Assembly (NCBI RefSeq): GCF_050571805.1
Contig: NZ_CP192219.1
Length of the DNA: 64,000 nucleotides
Strand: one strand, 5' to 3'
From: Halodesulfovibrio aestuarii
Lineage (GTDB): Bacteria; Desulfobacterota; Desulfovibrionia; Desulfovibrionales; Desulfovibrionaceae
Below, piece after piece: positions 8,218-17,989 of the stretch; the stretch's first letter is position 1, and each line of letters opens with the position of its first letter. Below the pieces are notes generated by a model. The model was given only the letters and a program-made list of their open reading frames with translations. It did not search any database and was not told the origin of the DNA. Position numbers and translations under genes: made by a program.

Positions 8218-10626
8218 ATGCGGCTACGCACCAAGTTGACCCTTTTCAGTATTTGTATAGGCCTCCTTCCATTGCTCGCGATGGGCACCTACAGCGTACA
8301 CACCGCTGCAGTCAGCTTGGAAGAAAACTCCTTTTCGCAACTTAAAGCCACACAGGACGCGCAACGACGACATATACAGACACTTATCAACGTCTGGAAA
8401 CAGGAAGCTGTCATCTTCTCCAAAGTAAAAGAAGTATACAACGCTATAGGCATGCTCCGCGATGCAACATACACAGCGGTAAAAGGGGAACCGCTTGAGC
8501 TGGATGAGGAGTACGAAAACATATATCAATATGTTGCCCCATCCTTTCTCCCGTTTGTTAAAGAATTAGGGTTTGAAGATGCCCTGCTCATGGATGACTA
8601 TGGCAGAATTATTTTTTCGGTAAAGCGCGGAAAAGAACTTGGCTACGATTTCAAACACGGGGCGCAGAGCGGCTCACCGCTCTCAAAAGCATGGGCAAAG
8701 GCCATGAAGGGGGAAATCTGCTTTACAGACATTGCGCCTTTTGCTCCGGACAATAACACACCTGCAGCCTTCATCGCCGCCCCGGTTTACAGCTACACGC
8801 AGGAAATACTCGGAGTTGCAGTCCTGAGACTGCCGGTCAACATGCTTTCTACCCTCATTAATGATAAGGACAACTCCAGCAAAAGTGATTCCTACCTTGT
8901 AGGCATGGACAAGTTAATGCGTTCCGACTTATCCCGCGCAGCACAAACCCACAGCCTAAAAAACTCCCTTGCTACACCGTCAACAGGACGCGCCACACAA
9001 CAGGCAGTAACACTGGCGCTTTCCGGAAAAAGCGGGACACTTATAGATACAAGTTTTGACGGCAAGAAATACGCAACAGCATATTCTCCCGTCCATTTCG
9101 GCTCACACACATGGGCAATCATCAGCGAACTGCCTACCTCAATCGCCTTCTCAGCCGTGCAGGAACTACGCAACGCAACCCTTATTCTCGGCATAATCAG
9201 CACACTGATCATACTAATTGCGACATTCAGCATGATTCATATTTCGCTGGCAAAACCATTCCAACAAATTCTCACCTTTGCCAAAGAAGTTTCAGAAGGA
9301 AATCTCTCTGCACGACTCGACAACAGTTTCAGCGGTGAGATTGCAGAATTGACAGCAGGAATGCTCCACATGGTCAACCAACTTAAAGAAAAGCTTGGGT
9401 TCGCGGAAAGCATTCTTTTAGGACTGACACACCCTTGCATCATTACAGACAATGAAAACAAAATCGTTTTCACAAACACCCAGCTCACTACCCTTGTAGA
9501 ATCCACCAGTGAGCCGTCTTTTTACATCGGAAAACCAGCTGCTTCATTATTAGAACACAGCGAAACATCTACAGAACATGTACTTCGTGAGCAGCAGGCA
9601 ATTCTCAATAATGAACAGATCTGGACAACTCCGGACAACAGGAAACGCATAGTTCGTGTCGACTGTGCACCACTATACGACATGGATAAACAGCTCATTG
9701 GCTCCATAGCTCTTGTCAGCGACCTCACAGATATCCGAACCAAAGAGCAGCAAATTCAACTGCAAAACGATAAAATGCTTAAGGTTGCGGAGCAGGCAGA
9801 AAGCATTGCATCAAACGTTTCAACAGAAGCCGTTACTTTATCCGGACAGGTTGAACAGATCGGGGTGGGAGCACGTCTGCAAATAACGAAACTGAAAGAG
9901 GCAACTGACATTGTGGACGACATGAACACCGTCCTCGGACATTCTGCATCCTACGCAGAAGATGCTGTAAAAAATGCCCAGACAGCCAAAACAAAGGCCG
10001 AACATGGTGCAGATGTTATGAAGAAGACAGCAACAGCAATGCAAAAAGTACAAAATCTTTCAGGCGAGCTCAAAGAGAGCATGCACGAATTCGGTTCACA
10101 GACGGCAGGCATTGGTAACCTTATCGGCGTAATTAGCGAAATCGCCGATCAGACAAATCTGTTGGCACTTAATGCTGCAATTGAAGCAGCCCGGGCGGGT
10201 GATTCTGGACGCGGGTTTGCTGTTGTTGCCGACGAGGTACGCAAACTGGCAGAAAGAACCATGGAAGCGACAACTACAGTAAACAAAAGTATAGACACAA
10301 TCCGTACGCAGATAACAAACAACATATCCAGCACAAACGCAGCAGTAGAAGCCGTCGCGGAAAGTACAAGGCTTGTGGCAGCATCTTCTGAGGCACTTCA
10401 GGATATCACTTCATTATCCACTTCAATGGGTGAACACATTGAACAGATAGCGCAATTCTCCAGAACACATGCCGACCAGCAGGCAACAATTCTCAACAGC
10501 GTAACTGCAATCAATGAAGTTGCTACAGAAACAGGGGCAGGTATGGGTGAATCAACAGAAGTAGTGAAAGCCCTTGCCGAAAACTCAAGAGAGCTCAGTA
10601 AGCTGATAGGTACATTGCGCGGCTAA
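8218..10626 (+). CDS. Methyl-accepting chemotaxis protein with Cache and PAS domains
   Basis: An 802-residue transmembrane chemoreceptor. Helix 1 spans about residues 7-29. A periplasmic double-Cache-like sensor follows (about 30-315, with VYSYTQEILGVAVLRLP typical of the Cache core). Helix 2 lies at about 320-343, HAMP at 345-395 and a cytoplasmic PAS at about 405-515. The signalling domain carries the conserved hairpin tip NLLALNAAIEAARAG near residue 645 that contacts CheA and CheW. There is no C-terminal CheR-tethering pentapeptide. AAGGAC precedes the ATG. The ligand cannot be read from sequence. It is monocistronic with its own terminator. Confidence 0.95.
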   Translation: MRLRTKLTLFSICIGLLPLLAMGTYSVHTAAVSLEENSFSQLKATQDAQRRHIQTLINVWKQEAVIFSKVKEVYNAIGMLRDATYTAVKGEPLELDEEYENIYQYVAPSFLPFVKELGFEDALLMDDYGRIIFSVKRGKELGYDFKHGAQSGSPLSKAWAKAMKGEICFTDIAPFAPDNNTPAAFIAAPVYSYTQEILGVAVLRLPVNMLSTLINDKDNSSKSDSYLVGMDKLMRSDLSRAAQTHSLKNSLATPSTGRATQQAVTLALSGKSGTLIDTSFDGKKYATAYSPVHFGSHTWAIISELPTSIAFSAVQELRNATLILGIISTLIILIATFSMIHISLAKPFQQILTFAKEVSEGNLSARLDNSFSGEIAELTAGMLHMVNQLKEKLGFAESILLGLTHPCIITDNENKIVFTNTQLTTLVESTSEPSFYIGKPAASLLEHSETSTEHVLREQQAILNNEQIWTTPDNRKRIVRVDCAPLYDMDKQLIGSIALVSDLTDIRTKEQQIQLQNDKMLKVAEQAESIASNVSTEAVTLSGQVEQIGVGARLQITKLKEATDIVDDMNTVLGHSASYAEDAVKNAQTAKTKAEHGADVMKKTATAMQKVQNLSGELKESMHEFGSQTAGIGNLIGVISEIADQTNLLALNAAIEAARAGDSGRGFAVVADEVRKLAERTMEATTTVNKSIDTIRTQITNNISSTNAAVEAVAESTRLVAASSEALQDITSLSTSMGEHIEQIAQFSRTHADQQATILNSVTAINEVATETGAGMGESTEVVKALAENSRELSKLIGTLRG

Positions 10627-10675
10627 TCCCCCCCCTTTCAATAAAGCGTGTAAGCGCAACGTAACATTACCACAC

Positions 10676-10712
10676 AAAAAAAGCCTGATCATAACATGAT
10701 CAGGCTTTTTTT
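10676..10712 (+). terminator. Terminator of the chemoreceptor gene
   Basis: AAAGCCTGATCAT and ATGATCAGGCTTT pair around AAC, with A- and T-runs on the flanks. Confidence 0.93.
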
Positions 10713-10851
10713 ACCGGCACACAGTCCGGCTTCATACATTATATAAATCTATGGTGACATTTTCGAACATATGTTTAGTTTGGCGCTTACCATATGAAAG
10801 ATAATGCGGTGTGCCTTGCATTTCTTTTCGAAAACATAGATTTTTTCTTTC

Positions 10852-10869
10852 ATGTGAAAAGTATCACAT
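10852..10869. promoter_or_regulatory. Perfect CRP/FNR-type palindrome
   Basis: ATGTGA-AAAGTA-TCACAT is a perfect inverted repeat with the TGTGA-N6-TCACA pattern bound by CRP-family regulators; in Desulfovibrio a CRP-like motif has been proposed for HcpR. It lies 230 bases after the chemoreceptor gene and 1.4 kb before cooM, with no obvious gene next to it. Confidence 0.45.
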
Positions 10870-11935
10870 AGCTACGGTACTTAGCAACTATTTTGCACCA
10901 TTTTAGTATGATAGCAGAACAAACATGCTTTACTGCTATATTATGCTTTTATTTCAGAAAGTTAAAACAAAAACTAAAACAGTCTTCATCTATAGCATCC
11001 TACGGTAACACTTTGAAATACGGGACTAATAATGCATTTTTTTAGCTTGTGACATTTATCACTATGCATTAAATATTATACAGTCCCCAACTACGCCTTC
11101 TTTGCCATTTTCGACAAAATATTTAATTAGCAATTCAATGAAATATATATTTTTATTTTTTACTTTTTTACTCGTGCAACTCGAATCATTTTTTTCACGT
11201 TTTTTTCTCATTTTTTTATCAACAAAATATTTTTTCTACATAGAATTTTGATTGCAACTTTTAAAAGAAAAATACTTTTTAAAAGTACTACAATATATTT
11301 TTACGCATAAAATACTTTTTACAATGCAACGTTTTCTTTAATAAGTTATTTTTACATACAACTGTTTCTTGTAGAAAATTTTTTACATTCCTCTTTCTAC
11401 GCCTCACCCCACGGATATTATTGATTTTTTTCTTTTCGCAGTCTTACCCACAAACAGACACTAAGAGAATATTCCCCTTATTTTTAGCAACTTATAGCTA
11501 AATCCTCTGCAAAAAAGAAAGATTGTGCGATTAATCAAAAAAATGTATAGACTGACTGCATGATCAAACAATGGAAATACATCAATCCACTAATCCATAG
11601 GACTAACACCCCATAAGTAAATGGGTACAAACCTCGTTTTGCAAAAGCATTCCTACACAGCAATCACATTTTTTGTTTAGAAAGCGAGATAATACAGCAG
11701 TTTAAGCAGGCAAGTGCTACACTGCTCTCCCCAAAAGCTGACCAAAACACTCAGAAAATGAAACAAATGGTCGCTAAATTGTTTAATTGATTACTCATTC
11801 AGTTGTAAAGAGATGTAAAAAGACTATATTGCCCGTTAGATTTGTGTTTATGAAATCCCTCACAATCGCATTCTAGGGGCTCCATATTCTTTTCCTTCTT
11901 TGAAGGTAGTCACCAAACAAAAGAACTGACGAGCT

Positions 11936-11950
11936 GTCAGCTACTTCACA
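11936..11950. promoter_or_regulatory. Inverted repeat CTGAC-N5-GTCAG upstream of cooM
   Basis: A perfect 5-bp inverted repeat, CTGAC-GAGCT-GTCAG, 310 bases before cooM. It vaguely recalls the TGTCA half-site of CooA in Rhodospirillum rubrum, but the spacing differs by one. Confidence 0.25.
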
Positions 11951-12074
11951 ACACTATTTCGATTGGCAGGAGTGCCGACCCGCACAATTTGAAAAAGTGT
12001 CATGCGTTAAACTCGTTCCTCCGCACAGAAAGGGCACAGTGCTGATGAACTAGTTCAACATACAGGAAGTACTG

Positions 12075-12092
12075 CGCCGTGTTGCGACGGCG
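12075..12092. promoter_or_regulatory. GC-rich inverted repeat CGCCGT-N6-ACGGCG upstream of cooM
   Basis: A perfect 6-bp inverted repeat with the six-base spacing typical of CRP/FNR/CooA-family sites, 168 bases before the cooM start and in an otherwise AT-rich region. It is a candidate operator for the coo operon. A perfect TGAACTAGTTCA palindrome also lies nearby at 12046-12057. Confidence 0.35.
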
Positions 12093-12260
12093 AACTGGAT
12101 TCGGATTGAAAGAAACAACAACACAGTTTGAACATAGCTGCGCTATGAACAGGAAAATGGGGTTTCCTTTGTGTTGTACTGGAAGAATACCGTAGATTCA
12201 CCTGCTATAGGTGCGTCTGGGCAATCGGTATTGTCTTCTTTCATAAGGAGCAAGAATTGC

Positions 12261-15200
12261 ATGTTACTTGAAGTTACCACTTCTCACTTCTCAGTCTACA
12301 TTGGGTGTTTGATTCTTCTGCTTGCTCAGTTCTGGGCATGTAAGCAGTTCAACAAATTAACAACTGTTCTCCTTTTTTCCAGCATTGCGGAAATCGGGGC
12401 TGTCCTTGCCGGGCTTGGAACAGGAACAATCTCCGGTAATGCAGGCGCTGCATTACACCTTTTTTACCAGTTCTCTATCAGAGGTCTGGCTGTTTTTGCA
12501 CTTTTCGGACTGGCAAAACAATTCGGCTCGCTCGATCTCGCAAACCTCCGTGGTGCGTTCAAACGCTCACCACTTTTCGCGGGCGCATTCGGGTTTGCCA
12601 TGTTTTCCGCCATTGGCTTTACTCCATTCAAAGGTGCAGTAAGTAAGCTGGCGTTGACATACGGGCTTGTCAGTGCAGAGATGTACCTCCCGACAATCAT
12701 GTTGCTTGCAAGCAACTGTATTGCTTTGTGGTACACAATCAAAATTGTTCAAAGCATCTGCTTTGAAGCGCCTGAAAACGCGGACAGCAAACCGGCTACA
12801 TCTACCGTACTTGGTGGTATCACCATTCTGTTGGGTATGGTTGTTGCCCTTTCCCACGTTTTTCCGGAGCAGCTTGTTCACGCAGTCGTGGCGACTTTCG
12901 GTGCAGAGGCAACTATTCCTCAGTTCGAAGCGCACTGGCCGCTTGCAGCAACTCTCCCATATGTTGGCGCATTCCTACTGTTTATTCCGTCTAAATTCAT
13001 TCCGGCAGCGATTAAACGTTTTGACTGGCGTTTTGTACTGGCGACTACATTATCTGTAGCAGCATTGGTACTTACCGCTTCTGCTGATGTACCGGCTCTT
13101 TCTAAGCTCTTTGCCTGCATTATGGCTGGCATCGGTCTTATTGTTACCGTGTACTCAGGCGGATACATTCATAAAGAAAACGCTACCCGCTACTGGTTTT
13201 TCCTGCTTCTCATGCAGGGCTCTCTCATCGGTCTCACCCTTACACAGCACCTTGGTGCACTGTATGGCTTCTGGGAACTGATGACGTTCAGCTCTTACTT
13301 CCTCGTTATTCACGAAGAAACAACAGACGCGTTTAAAGCAGGCTTTAAATACTTCTTTATGTGTGCAGCCGGTGCATATGCCCTGCTGTTCGGCATCTTT
13401 CTTATCCACAGTGCAACCGGAAGCTTTGAATTTGCCGCCATTGCTCAAGCAACAGGAAACATGAGTCCTGTTCTTGCTGGTATGGCTGCATTACTTTGTT
13501 TCTTCGGTTTTGCTGTTAAGGCTGGTCTCGTACCATTCCACAGCTGGCTGCCTGCAGCCCACCCTGTGGCACCTTCCTCCATCTCCGCTCCGCTCTCCGG
13601 TATTCTTACCAAGACCGGTATCTACGGCATGCTTATGGTATGCTTTGCCCTTTTCGGAGCTGGATACTTTAATCAGGAAGGCGCATTTAATATCACAACA
13701 CTGATCACCGTACTCGGCGCAACAACATTGCTGTTTGCAGAAGTCATGGCACTTATGCAGACCAACGTTAAGCGCATGCTCGCATACTCCACCATGGCGC
13801 AAGTTGGTGAGATTGCAGCGGTGCTCGGTCTTGGCACCTATCTTTCCCTTACCGGTTCCATGGCGCACGTAGTGAACCATGCAATCATGAAAAACCTGCT
13901 GTTCCTTGGCGTTGGTATGCTTATCATGCGCTCCGGTACATACACCATCAGCAAGCTCAAAGGTATGGGACGCGCAATGCCGCTGACCGGCCTTTGTCTG
14001 TTTGTCGGCCTCATGGGCATTATGGGACTTCCTCCATTCGGTGGCTTTGTAAGTAAGTTCCTCATGGTGTACGCAGCTATAGATGCGGGTCAGCCTCTTC
14101 TGGCAGTTATGATTCTTGCCGGTGGGCTGATGGGCGTAGTGTACTACACCCGCCTTGTACGCATCCTCTTCTTTGAAAAATACGAAGGTGAGCCGGTTGC
14201 AGAAGCTCCGCTTACCTGTCTTATCCCTATGGGTGTACTTGCCACAGCATGTCTCATGCTCGGCGTATTCCCGCAGCTGAACTTCGTTATTGTTGTTCCT
14301 GTAATGCAGTCCCTGCTTGCAGCTGGCAAAATTGCAGTTCAGCCGTTACCGAACTTAGCCATCGGCTGGCCTCTCTACACAGCTATTCCAATGGTTGGCG
14401 CAGTTGTTCCGTACATCCTGCGTGACAATCTGGAAAAGTCTGCATGGGGCACTGTAGGCGTTCTGGTTCTTGCATTTATCGGCCTTGGTTTCTCATGGAG
14501 TTCTCTGGACGCACTGAGCATCAGCTACAGTCTCCTTATTATCCTCATGGGTATTCTCAACGTTGTATACTCTGCAAACTACATGGATCACAGCCACACC
14601 CAGTGGCGTTTCTTCACCCTGTTCCTGCTGATGATCGGCGGTCTGCTGGGTGTAGCAACAAGCTCCAACATCTTCACGTTCTTCCTCTTCTGGGAGATCA
14701 TGTCCAGTTGGCCGCTGTACTCCATCATTATTCATGAAGAATCCAAGAGTGCTCTTAAAGAAGGCTTTAAGTACTTCACATTCAACATTCTTGGCGCTTC
14801 CTTCATGTTCTTCGGCGTAGCAATGCTCACCGCAAAATCCGGTGTATTCGGATTTGGAGAACTTGCACAGGCGCTGGGTACTCTGCCGGGTTCCACCGGC
14901 ATGTACGCAATGGCATTTATCGCCCTTGGCTTTGCCATGAAAGCGGCAATGCTCCCGCTGCGAATCGATATCTGGATGCACCCTGCAACCGCACCGACTC
15001 CGGTTTCCGGTTACATTTCCTCTGTACTGCTGAAAACAGGTCCTTTCGGACTTATGAAGCTCTTCTTCATTATCGGCGGTGCTGGATTCTTTGCAGGCAA
15101 ATCCGGTTACTGGGCGCAGCCGACAATTATGTACATACTTGCATGGGTTGCAGGCATCACCATCTTCTACGCTGCACTTAAAGCAGTTATGCAGACATCT

Positions 15201-16046
15201 ATTAAACGCGTGCTGATTTACTCCACCGTTTCTCAGATGGCATACGTTCTGCTTGGTATCTGTATGGCTACCTCGCTGACTGTATCCGGCGGTTTGATGC
15301 ATTTTGTTAACCACATGTTCTTTAAAAACCTTCTGTTCCTCGCAGCAGGTGCAATCATGTACCGCACCCATGCCGACACGCTCGACGAGCTTTCAGGTAT
15401 TGGTCGTAAGATGCCGTTTACGCTTACCGTATTCGCCATTGCAGCATTCTCTGCTGTAGGTGTTCCTCCACTTAGCGGTTTTACCTCCAAGTGGATGCTG
15501 TACCACGGCCTTATGGATGAAGGCGAAGTACTGCTTGCATTGCTTGCTCTTTCCGGCTCCGTGCTCACACTCGCGTACATGATCAAGTTCCTGCACTCTG
15601 CATTCTTCGGTCAGCTTAATCCAAGACTCGAAGGTGTTACCGAGGTAGGCAAGCTTATGCGTGTACCGATGGGTATTCTCGCTGGCGCGTCCTTATTCTT
15701 CGGCGTGTTCCCGGGACTGCTTCTGGCACCTGTTAACTCCATCATTGAATCTACCGGATTCGCTCCGCTCGACATAAATCTCGGCGGCATCGCTACCGGT
15801 TCCGGCGCATGGGATGCAATTTCCTGCGCACTGGTGATGGCGATTTCCTACGGTGTGGCTCGTTTGATCCTTTCCTTCATGAGCAAAACTGAGCGCATCT
15901 GTCACACTCACGGTTGTGGTGTAACAGACATCAGCCCAGAAAAATCTCATGTTAGCGGCTCAAACTTCTACGAACCTGCACTGACCGTTCTGGAACAGTG
16001 GCTGAACCTTCCGGCCGAGTTCCTTTCCGGTAGAAGGAAAAAATAG
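12261..16046 (+). CDS. cooM: CO-type hydrogenase, antiporter-like membrane subunit CooM
   Basis: A very long (1261 residues) polytopic subunit of the membrane-bound hydrogenase, related to NuoL/MrpA/HyfB-type antiporter proteins that move H+ or Na+ during hydrogen evolution. The length matches CooM rather than the roughly 640-residue EchA. Internal repeats are visible: an N-terminal half module (about 1-215, ending FKGAVSKL...), a full module at about 300-640 (FWELM, AVKAGLVPFHSWLP) and another at about 770-1120 (FWEIM, AMKAAMLPL). The Glu and Lys of each full module are the expected ion-path residues. The third module has an altered IDIWMHPA where the second has FHSWLPAAH. The start at 12261 has AAGGAG ten bases upstream; a 30-codon extension lacks any site. 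It is the first gene of an eight-gene operon. Confidence 0.93.
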   Translation: MLLEVTTSHFSVYIGCLILLLAQFWACKQFNKLTTVLLFSSIAEIGAVLAGLGTGTISGNAGAALHLFYQFSIRGLAVFALFGLAKQFGSLDLANLRGAFKRSPLFAGAFGFAMFSAIGFTPFKGAVSKLALTYGLVSAEMYLPTIMLLASNCIALWYTIKIVQSICFEAPENADSKPATSTVLGGITILLGMVVALSHVFPEQLVHAVVATFGAEATIPQFEAHWPLAATLPYVGAFLLFIPSKFIPAAIKRFDWRFVLATTLSVAALVLTASADVPALSKLFACIMAGIGLIVTVYSGGYIHKENATRYWFFLLLMQGSLIGLTLTQHLGALYGFWELMTFSSYFLVIHEETTDAFKAGFKYFFMCAAGAYALLFGIFLIHSATGSFEFAAIAQATGNMSPVLAGMAALLCFFGFAVKAGLVPFHSWLPAAHPVAPSSISAPLSGILTKTGIYGMLMVCFALFGAGYFNQEGAFNITTLITVLGATTLLFAEVMALMQTNVKRMLAYSTMAQVGEIAAVLGLGTYLSLTGSMAHVVNHAIMKNLLFLGVGMLIMRSGTYTISKLKGMGRAMPLTGLCLFVGLMGIMGLPPFGGFVSKFLMVYAAIDAGQPLLAVMILAGGLMGVVYYTRLVRILFFEKYEGEPVAEAPLTCLIPMGVLATACLMLGVFPQLNFVIVVPVMQSLLAAGKIAVQPLPNLAIGWPLYTAIPMVGAVVPYILRDNLEKSAWGTVGVLVLAFIGLGFSWSSLDALSISYSLLIILMGILNVVYSANYMDHSHTQWRFFTLFLLMIGGLLGVATSSNIFTFFLFWEIMSSWPLYSIIIHEESKSALKEGFKYFTFNILGASFMFFGVAMLTAKSGVFGFGELAQALGTLPGSTGMYAMAFIALGFAMKAAMLPLRIDIWMHPATAPTPVSGYISSVLLKTGPFGLMKLFFIIGGAGFFAGKSGYWAQPTIMYILAWVAGITIFYAALKAVMQTSIKRVLIYSTVSQMAYVLLGICMATSLTVSGGLMHFVNHMFFKNLLFLAAGAIMYRTHADTLDELSGIGRKMPFTLTVFAIAAFSAVGVPPLSGFTSKWMLYHGLMDEGEVLLALLALSGSVLTLAYMIKFLHSAFFGQLNPRLEGVTEVGKLMRVPMGILAGASLFFGVFPGLLLAPVNSIIESTGFAPLDINLGGIATGSGAWDAISCALVMAISYGVARLILSFMSKTERICHTHGCGVTDISPEKSHVSGSNFYEPALTVLEQWLNLPAEFLSGRRKK

Positions 16047-16048
16047 TC

Positions 16049-17008
16049 ATGTTAGATATGCTTACACATAGCTTTCACTTACTCATATTCCCGGGCGGAC
16101 TTTTTGCTCTGCTTCTGGGACTTCTCCTGAAAGGATTTGACCGTAAGATCTGCGCACGCCTCCAGCGCCGCGTAGGTCCTCCGATCCTTCAGCCTTTCTA
16201 CGACATCATTAAGTTAAGCCAGAAAGAGACAATCATCCCTGACACCGCAAACAAAGCAATCTTCAAATTTGCTCCTGTATTCGGTTTTATGGGCATGATG
16301 GTAGCGGCAATGCTCATCCCTGTTCCAGGTGTATGGAACGGTGCTACCGGTCTTGGTGATATGCTGATGCTGCTGTACTTGCTGCCGATTCCTGCAATTG
16401 CATTTATGCTCGCAGGTTCCGCGTCCAGCTCTCCGTACGGTGCAATCGGTACTTCCCGTGAAATGGTACTCATGTTCGCGTATGAAATCCCTCTGCTTGT
16501 TGTGCTTCTCACTGTTGCACTCAAAGCAGGCGGCGCTGACGGCTCTGAGTTCTCCCTTGCACAGGTTGTATCGTACCAGCATGCAAATGGCTCCTTCGGC
16601 TTAAGCCTGAGCATGATCCCTGCTTTCATTGCATTTCTCTGCTTTATTCCGGGTACAATGGGCGCAGTTCCATTTGACCTTCCGGAAGCTGAGCCGGAAC
16701 TGCTTGAAGGCCCGCTGCTTGAGTACTCCGGTCCGTTACTCGCCATGTTCAACCTCGCGAGCGCGCTCAAACTGGTTGTTGTTATGGGTCTCGGCGTGAC
16801 ACTCTTCTTCCCGGGCACTATCCCGGGCGGCGCCCTGGCCAACCTTGCATGGTTCATTTTCAAATGCTTCATGCTTATGCTTGTGTCCGTTACCATTGTT
16901 CGCACTGCTACCGGACGCCTGCGTACTGACCAGACCTTCAAGTTCTACCTCAAGTACCCGTCAGTACTGGCATACGTGAGTCTTGGACTGACCCTTCTGC
17001 TCAAATAA
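16049..17008 (+). CDS. cooK: CO-type hydrogenase membrane subunit CooK
   Basis: A 319-residue membrane subunit of the NuoH/HyfC/EchB family, which anchors the peripheral arm and forms the proximal part of the ion path. About eight helices are present. The loop with RRVGPPILQPFYD after helix 1 and the acidic LPEAEPELLEGPLLEYSG loop are family hallmarks; in complex I the second loop lines the quinone cavity. It begins two bases after the cooM stop with an AAGGAA site inside cooM. Confidence 0.95.
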   Translation: MLDMLTHSFHLLIFPGGLFALLLGLLLKGFDRKICARLQRRVGPPILQPFYDIIKLSQKETIIPDTANKAIFKFAPVFGFMGMMVAAMLIPVPGVWNGATGLGDMLMLLYLLPIPAIAFMLAGSASSSPYGAIGTSREMVLMFAYEIPLLVVLLTVALKAGGADGSEFSLAQVVSYQHANGSFGLSLSMIPAFIAFLCFIPGTMGAVPFDLPEAEPELLEGPLLEYSGPLLAMFNLASALKLVVVMGLGVTLFFPGTIPGGALANLAWFIFKCFMLMLVSVTIVRTATGRLRTDQTFKFYLKYPSVLAYVSLGLTLLLK

Positions 17009-17019
17009 GGAAAGCTGAT

Positions 17020-17457
17020 ATGTCTATTATCGATTCTATTAAAAGCAAGGCTGTCCGTTCTCCGTGGCTGTACCGTATTAACGCGGGCTCCTGTAACGGC
17101 TGTGACGTTGAACTTGCTACCACAGCGCTTATTCCGCGCTACGACGTTGAACGCCTCGGCTGCAAATACTGCGGCAGCCCGAAGCATGCTGATATTGTTC
17201 TTATCACCGGCCCTGTGACCGCTATGGTTAAAGATAAAGTGCTGCGTGTATATGAAGAGATTCCAGAGCCAAAGGTAACCGTTGCTGTGGGCATTTGCCC
17301 TATTTCCGGCGGCGTGTTCCGTGGCAGCTATTCTGTACCGATTATGCTGGACGATATTATTCCTGTTGATGTGAATGTACCGGGTTGTCCTCCTCGCCCT
17401 CAGGCTATTCTTGAAGGTGTAGCAATGGCGCTGGATATTTGGAAAACACGGATCTAA
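17020..17457 (+). CDS. cooL: CO-type hydrogenase small subunit CooL
   Basis: The 145-residue small electron-transfer subunit of the NuoB/EchC family. Cys25, Cys28, Cys93 and Cys123 match the ligands of the proximal [4Fe-4S] cluster that sits next to the NiFe site in CooH. Two further Cys at 48 and 51 form an additional pair. No signal peptide or twin-arginine motif is present, so the enzyme faces the cytoplasm. It lies 11 bases after cooK. Confidence 0.95.
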   Translation: MSIIDSIKSKAVRSPWLYRINAGSCNGCDVELATTALIPRYDVERLGCKYCGSPKHADIVLITGPVTAMVKDKVLRVYEEIPEPKVTVAVGICPISGGVFRGSYSVPIMLDDIIPVDVNVPGCPPRPQAILEGVAMALDIWKTRI

Positions 17458-17464
17458 GGGGGTA

Positions 17465-17989
17465 ATGGTGCTTAGTATCTTTAAAGTTCTTTGGAACAAC
17501 CTGAAGCAAGGCCCTTCCACCGACCCGTTTCCGTTCGGTGAAACCTTCACTCCAGCCCGGCTTCGCGGCAAGGTCACTATTGACCCTGACTCCTGTGTCG
17601 GCTGCGGTGTTTGTGCAACTGTTTGTGCTGGTAACGCAATCAAACATGTAGAACGCGAAGACGGCTCCGGTAAGGACTTTTACGTATGGCATAACACCTG
17701 CACTTTCTGCGGGATGTGCCAGCATTACTGTCCAACGAAGGCAATTCGTCTAACCAATGACTGGTCTACAGCGCATTGCAATGAAGACAAGTACAAGATG
17801 AAAGAACAAGAGTTCGTCGCGTACGCGCGTTGTACTGAATGTAATCAGGCCATGCCTAATATGCCGCATGCAATGCTTGACCACATCTACGGTACACCAA
17901 CCAAGGAACTCGAGACCATCTACGGACTTTGTCCAGAGTGCAGAAGACAGAAATCTGCTCAACAGTTTGGAGCTCATATCCATGATTAA
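17465..17989 (+). CDS. cooX: CO-type hydrogenase ferredoxin-like subunit CooX
   Basis: A 174-residue NuoI/EchF-like subunit with two [4Fe-4S] clusters: Cys44-47-50-54 and Cys79-82-85-89. It links the external ferredoxin (CooF) to CooL. A C-terminal tail with two CxxC-like pairs (RCTEC, CPEC) extends past the ferredoxin fold. AAGGGGG overlaps the cooL stop and supports the ATG at 17465. It overlaps cooU by eight bases. Confidence 0.94.
   Translation: MVLSIFKVLWNNLKQGPSTDPFPFGETFTPARLRGKVTIDPDSCVGCGVCATVCAGNAIKHVEREDGSGKDFYVWHNTCTFCGMCQHYCPTKAIRLTNDWSTAHCNEDKYKMKEQEFVAYARCTECNQAMPNMPHAMLDHIYGTPTKELETIYGLCPECRRQKSAQQFGAHIHD

Larger units (their letters stand above)
10713..12260. other. 1.5-kb non-coding region upstream of the coo operon
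   Basis: The left 850 bases are extremely AT-rich with many homopolymer T tracts and no reading frame. The right 700 bases are more mixed and hold several inverted repeats listed separately. No RNA gene was recognised. It presumably holds the coo promoter and activator sites. Confidence 0.5.

Noticed and set aside
11961..11990. TTGGCAGGAGTGCCGA as a sigma54 promoter of coo
   Set aside because: GG is not followed by GC after ten bases. It is better read as a short inverted repeat.
14493..15371. 292-codon minus-strand frame inside cooM
   Set aside because: Shadow of cooM with His/Cys-rich random composition and no start signal.
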